35,395 nucleotides of DNA, from contig NZ_QMEB01000004.1 in NCBI RefSeq assembly GCF_012912135.1, forward strand, positions 25,161 through 60,555, given 5' to 3'. The notes beneath the pieces are model-generated. The model had not been told where the DNA came from and ran no database searches. It was given only the letters and a program-made list of their open reading frames with translations. Shown here one piece after another: positions 32,439-35,395 of this stretch. Origin of the DNA: Brasilonema bromeliae SPC951. GTDB taxonomy: Bacteria; Cyanobacteriota; Cyanobacteriia; Cyanobacteriales; Nostocaceae. Position numbers and translations under genes: made by a program. How positions within the stretch are numbered: position 1 is the stretch's first letter; every line of letters begins with the position of its first letter.

Positions 32439-33821
32439 ATGAATCTACCCAATCCTGTTAAAACTCCGTCTTTTTTGCAAAGAATCCAATGGGTTGCTGA
32501 ACCTATAGGATATATGGAAAGCGCGGCTCAACAATATCCTGACATTTTTAGTACTACAGTAGTCGGTTCTAGACGTCCTCTGGTATTCGTGAACCATCCC
32601 CAGACAATTGCGGAAATTTTTACCAACGATAGAAAGAAGTTTGCAGCCCTGAGTCAAGAAAACAGAATTTTGCAACCCTTACTAGGGGACAGTTCAGTCG
32701 TTATGTTGGACGGCGATCGCCACAAACGACAACGCCAACTCCTAATGCCCCCCTTTCACGGGGAACGGATGCGAACCTACGGTGAAATCATCGTCAACAT
32801 CACTGAAAAAGTCTTTAGCCAGCTACCACAGAACCAACCTTTGTCGATTCGGACTGCAATGCAGGAAATTTCTCTGCAAGTCATTTTACAGGCTGTCTTC
32901 GGCTTATATGAGGGAGAGCGTTGCCAACAACTCAAGCGCGTACTAGCTTCGACGTTGGGAGTTTTTGAATCACCGCTCAGTTCTAGCTTCCTGTTTTTCC
33001 CTTTCCTGCAAAAAGATTTAGGGGCTTGGAGTCCTTGGGGAAGATTTTTGCGCCAACGTCAGCAAATTGATAAATTGCTTTACGCTGAAATTGCTGAACG
33101 CCGTGCACAAGATGATCCAAATCGCATCGATATCCTCTCATTGCTAATGTCAGCACGGGATGAAAAGGGTAAACCGCTGACGGATAAAGAGTTACGCGAT
33201 GAGTTAATGACTTTGTTGTTTGCTGGACATGAAACTACAGCAACGGCTATGGCTTGGGCATTGTATTGGATTCACCATATACCACAAGTTGGTGAAAAAC
33301 TCCTCCAAGAACTGGGGACTCTCGGCGACTCCCCAAATCCCATAGACATTGCACGATTACCTTATCTGAGTGCTGTTTGCAATGAAACCTTGCGTATTTA
33401 CCCTGTTGGATTCTTGACATTTGGTAGAGTCGCGCAAGAACCCGTTGAGATTCTGGGACATCACTTAGAGTCTGGTAAGGTAGTCTTTGGTTGCATTTAT
33501 CTTTTGCATCATCGTGAAGATTTATACCCGCAGCCCAAGCAGTTTAAGCCAGAGCGCTTTTTGCAACGCCAATATTCGCCCTATGAATTTATGCCTTTTG
33601 GGGGTGGTGCCCGTCGCTGTATTGGTGAAGCTTTGGCTGTGTTTGAAATGAAGCTTGTTTTGGCAACTATCGTGTCACGCTATCAGCTTGCACTCACTAC
33701 TAATCAACCAGAACAACCTCAACGACGAGGAGTAACCCTTGCTCCTAGTGGTAAAGTCAAGATGATTATTACAGGAGAACGGAAGCATCAAGAGTCTCCA
33801 AAAGTAGCAGCAAGTGTTTAG
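32439..33821 (+). CDS. Cytochrome P450, CYP110-like
   Basis: A 460-residue P450. The I-helix oxygen-activation motif is AGHETT at 262-267, the ExxR motif is ETLR at 316-319, and the haem-ligand loop is FGGGARRCIGEA with Cys394. There is no membrane anchor. The pattern fits the CYP110 group of filamentous cyanobacteria, thought to hydroxylate fatty acids or terpenes, though the substrate cannot be read from sequence. The BMC shell protein gene follows 11 bases after its stop, so the two may share a transcript. Confidence 0.92.
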   Translation: MNLPNPVKTPSFLQRIQWVAEPIGYMESAAQQYPDIFSTTVVGSRRPLVFVNHPQTIAEIFTNDRKKFAALSQENRILQPLLGDSSVVMLDGDRHKRQRQLLMPPFHGERMRTYGEIIVNITEKVFSQLPQNQPLSIRTAMQEISLQVILQAVFGLYEGERCQQLKRVLASTLGVFESPLSSSFLFFPFLQKDLGAWSPWGRFLRQRQQIDKLLYAEIAERRAQDDPNRIDILSLLMSARDEKGKPLTDKELRDELMTLLFAGHETTATAMAWALYWIHHIPQVGEKLLQELGTLGDSPNPIDIARLPYLSAVCNETLRIYPVGFLTFGRVAQEPVEILGHHLESGKVVFGCIYLLHHREDLYPQPKQFKPERFLQRQYSPYEFMPFGGGARRCIGEALAVFEMKLVLATIVSRYQLALTTNQPEQPQRRGVTLAPSGKVKMIITGERKHQESPKVAASV

Positions 33822-33832
33822 AGTAAGTAAGC

Positions 33833-34171
33833 ATGACTTTAGCACTTGGCATGATTGAAGTTTTTGGCGTTCCTACAGCAATAGAAGCGGGGGACGCCAT
33901 GTGTAAAGCCGCCCGTATCACTCTTGTTGGGTATGAAAATACTGATTTAGGGCGAATTACTGTGCTTATTCGGGGAGCAGTAGGTGAGGTTAATGTTGCT
34001 GTTGCAGCAGCACTTGAGGCGATACCGCGAGTGAATGGTGGTGAGGTGCTTTCTCATCACATCATTCCTCGTCCCCATGAAAATTTAGAATATGTTTTGC
34101 CAATTCATCAATCAGTAAATATTGAGCAATTCAATTCTTATATCCGATTTCCACCACCATTGTCGGCGTAA
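33833..34171 (+). CDS. ccmK: Bacterial microcompartment shell protein, CcmK-like paralogue
   Basis: A 112-residue single BMC-domain protein: GMIEVFGVPTAIEAGDAMCK, AARITLVGYENTDLGRITV and HHIIPRPHENLEYVLPIHQS match CcmK hexamer-forming shell proteins of the carboxysome. The loop lining the central pore (ENTDLG) differs from the usual KIGSG of CcmK1/2. A C-terminal tail of about 15 residues (FNSYIRFPPPLSA) is unlike the standard one. It is probably a satellite CcmK variant (K5/K6 type), remote from the main ccm operon. Which number it belongs to is not certain. Confidence 0.9.
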   Translation: MTLALGMIEVFGVPTAIEAGDAMCKAARITLVGYENTDLGRITVLIRGAVGEVNVAVAAALEAIPRVNGGEVLSHHIIPRPHENLEYVLPIHQSVNIEQFNSYIRFPPPLSA

Positions 34172-34217
34172 AAACTGTTGAGTATGTGGGGGTGTTGAGT
34201 TTTTATTGTTCCTAAGT

Positions 34218-34793
34218 TTAAAAGACAGTCCGCAAATCGAGAATAAAACCAGGTAAAATATCTTCACCTGATAGTTCTGTTGGTGATTCTAAAACTTCTA
34301 CTGCTTGCCCCAAACGGTATATTTCTACTCGGCGTGTTTTTCTATCAATTAACCAGCCCAGTTTAACTTGATTTTCCATGTATTCTTGCATTTTTTCTTG
34401 AGTTTTTTGTAAATTATCAGATGGTGACATTAACTCTAAAACAAAATCTGGGACGATGGGAGGGAATTTTTCTTTTTGTTCAAAGGTAAGGACATCCCAT
34501 CTTTCTTGTCTTATCCAAGTCACATCAGGAGAACGATCAGCACCATTAGGAAGTTTAAAGGCAGTTGAAGAATCAAAAACTTTTCCAAGCTTTGTTTGAC
34601 GATTCCAAATCACAAAATCAGCATTCATTTCTGAGTTATGGCTTCCTGTTTCTCCTCCTGTTGGGGGCATGATAATAAGTTCTCCCTTGGCGCTTCTTTC
34701 AAATTTGAGATCAGGGTTTTTTTGACAAAGTTGATAAAATTGTTCGTCGGTTAATTCAATAACAGGTTTGAGGTCGATGGTAATAGTGTTCAT
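34218..34793 (-). CDS. Uma2-family protein (DUF820, putative endonuclease fold)
   Basis: A 191-residue protein. ATG 34793 gives MNTITIDLKPVIELTDEQFY, the usual start; an earlier in-frame start at 34829 adds residues from a repeat. The family's PD-(D/E)XK-like features are SPDVTWIRQERWD and PPIVPDFVLELMSPSDNLQK, followed by KMQEYMENQVKLGWLIDRKT. Uma2 proteins are very abundant in cyanobacteria and of unclear role. It is isolated and convergent with the shell protein gene. Confidence 0.9.
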   Translation of the reverse strand: MNTITIDLKPVIELTDEQFYQLCQKNPDLKFERSAKGELIIMPPTGGETGSHNSEMNADFVIWNRQTKLGKVFDSSTAFKLPNGADRSPDVTWIRQERWDVLTFEQKEKFPPIVPDFVLELMSPSDNLQKTQEKMQEYMENQVKLGWLIDRKTRRVEIYRLGQAVEVLESPTELSGEDILPGFILDLRTVF

Positions 34794-34817
34794 AAGAAGT
34801 GAGGAGTTAATAAGCAA

Positions 34818-34838
34818 TTCAAAATTCAAAATTCAAAA
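34818..34838 (+). repeat. Heptamer tandem repeat (TTCAAAA)3
   Basis: Three exact TTCAAAA units sit just upstream of the Uma2 gene (on its 5' side). They are of the same heptamer type as the arrays at 4397 and 13722. Confidence 0.9.
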
Positions 34839-35003
34839 AGAAGGAAGAAACGTGCCGACAAGCATCCTACCTGATTGTATGCACTCTTAAGGCAGGACTA
34901 TTTCATTCTAAACAAGGGGCTATATCTCTTGTTCATCTGCGGTTTCTTAACTCTTTGATGTACTGCACCCAACTGAAAACCGATATTATAAATTCTGATA
35001 ATT

Positions 35004-35395
35004 TTATTTAGGAGATTTGGCTTCATTTGGCACAATAGCTCCTGCTATATCTGCTCCTTCTATATTGACCTCAGATAGGTCAACACCAGTCAAGTCAGCA
35101 CCGCGCAGGTTAGCATACTGCAGGTTAGCACCCTTGAGATTAGCACCACGGAAGTTAGCACCCTGTAAGTCGAAACCAATACAATTGTTGGAACTAAAAC
35201 CACGCAGATCTGCACCGTTAAAATTAGCACCGTTAAGATGAATACCACAGCGAGCACGAGCACCCCTCAGATTAGCACCAGCCAAGTCAGCCCCTTCCAG
35301 GTTTGCAACCCCTAGATCAACTCCAACCAGATAACAATTTGAGCATTTATTAGTTTTTATTAAAGTTTTAAGATTCTTACTTGCGTCATCAAAAC
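35004..35395 (-). CDS. Pentapeptide-repeat protein (5' end beyond window)
   Basis: On the minus strand the frame is open from the window end to TAA at 35004-35006, giving 130 residues. No start codon of its own is required inside the window. It begins FDDASKNLKTLIKTNKCSNC, then runs of A(N/D)LxG pentapeptides such as GANFRGANLKGANLQYANLR and GADLTGVDLSEVNIEGADIA. The NKCSNC pair of cysteines before the first repeat is typical of exported cyanobacterial pentapeptide proteins. These fold as right-handed quadrilateral beta-helices. The function is unknown. Confidence 0.9.
   Translation of the reverse strand, partial: FDDASKNLKTLIKTNKCSNCYLVGVDLGVANLEGADLAGANLRGARARCGIHLNGANFNGADLRGFSSNNCIGFDLQGANFRGANLKGANLQYANLRGADLTGVDLSEVNIEGADIAGAIVPNEAKSPK

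Noticed and set aside
1-35395. tRNA and rRNA genes
   Set aside because: No cloverleaf with a TPsiC-type GGTTCGAATCC arm or rRNA-like stretch was seen on either strand by eye; a tRNA scan would settle it.

Overview
The window comes from a cyanobacterium, most likely a large filamentous one. The evidence is PetN, Psb32, a CcmK-type shell protein, a CYP110-like P450, a split-subunit PntA, the cyanobacterial order rpmH-rnpA-PH-yidC-khpB, many GCGATCGC (HIP1) octamers, short heptamer tandem repeats and dispersed palindromic repeats. The species call is inference.

Layout. (1) Positions 1-6938, + strand: the end of the ribosomal protein/alpha operon, rpsM(partial)-rpsK-rpoA-rplQ-truA-rplM-rpsI-rpmE-prfA. 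It is interrupted between rpsK and rpoA by 1.3 kb of non-coding DNA made of palindromic repeats and a segment resembling the HEARO/omega RNA that accompanies IscB. (2) 7026-7178, - strand: an unrecognised 50-residue protein. (3) 7575-12795, + strand: an NAD cluster of pncB, nadD, an NrtR-like Nudix regulator, a PchB/chorismate-mutase-like protein and nadE. A perfect palindrome before pncB is a candidate operator for the regulator. dapB and a two-helix membrane protein follow. (4) 14542-15646, - strand: a dead restriction-modification locus in which a truncated nuclease is joined to the 3' part of a C5 methyltransferase. (5) 15982-22715, - strand: psb32, a DUF948/YtxH/small membrane protein trio, DUF2237, then khpB, yidC, a PH-domain protein, rnpA and rpmH, and a DUF2808 secreted protein. 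(6) 23416-26336, + strand: the proton-translocating transhydrogenase operon pntAA-pntAB-pntB. (7) 26392-31305: accessory DNA holding a ParD/ParE module between two similar terminator-like repeats, a 1156-residue P-loop NTPase with nine nearly identical 42-residue TPR units, a partial duplication of a neighbouring locus carrying an inserted palindromic repeat, and an orphan antitoxin-like protein. (8) 31508-35395: a small membrane protein, petN, a conserved membrane protein, a P450 directly followed by a CcmK-like shell protein, a Uma2-family protein, and a pentapeptide-repeat protein cut by the window end.

How the parts work together. Region 1 makes ribosomal proteins, RNA polymerase alpha, a tRNA pseudouridine synthase and release factor 1. 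Region 3 makes NAD from nicotinate (PncB, then NadD, then NadE) and probably carries its own regulator. Region 5 joins L34, RNase P protein and the YidC insertase, with several envelope or thylakoid-related proteins. Region 6 makes NADPH from NADH using the proton gradient.

No complete, clearly new multi-gene system is proven here. The most interesting leads are the orphan HEARO-like RNA inside the alpha operon, the palindrome/NrtR/PchB-like arrangement in the NAD cluster, the STAND-like TPR NTPase beside a toxin-antitoxin module, and a duplication that exposes the exact ends of a mobile palindromic repeat.
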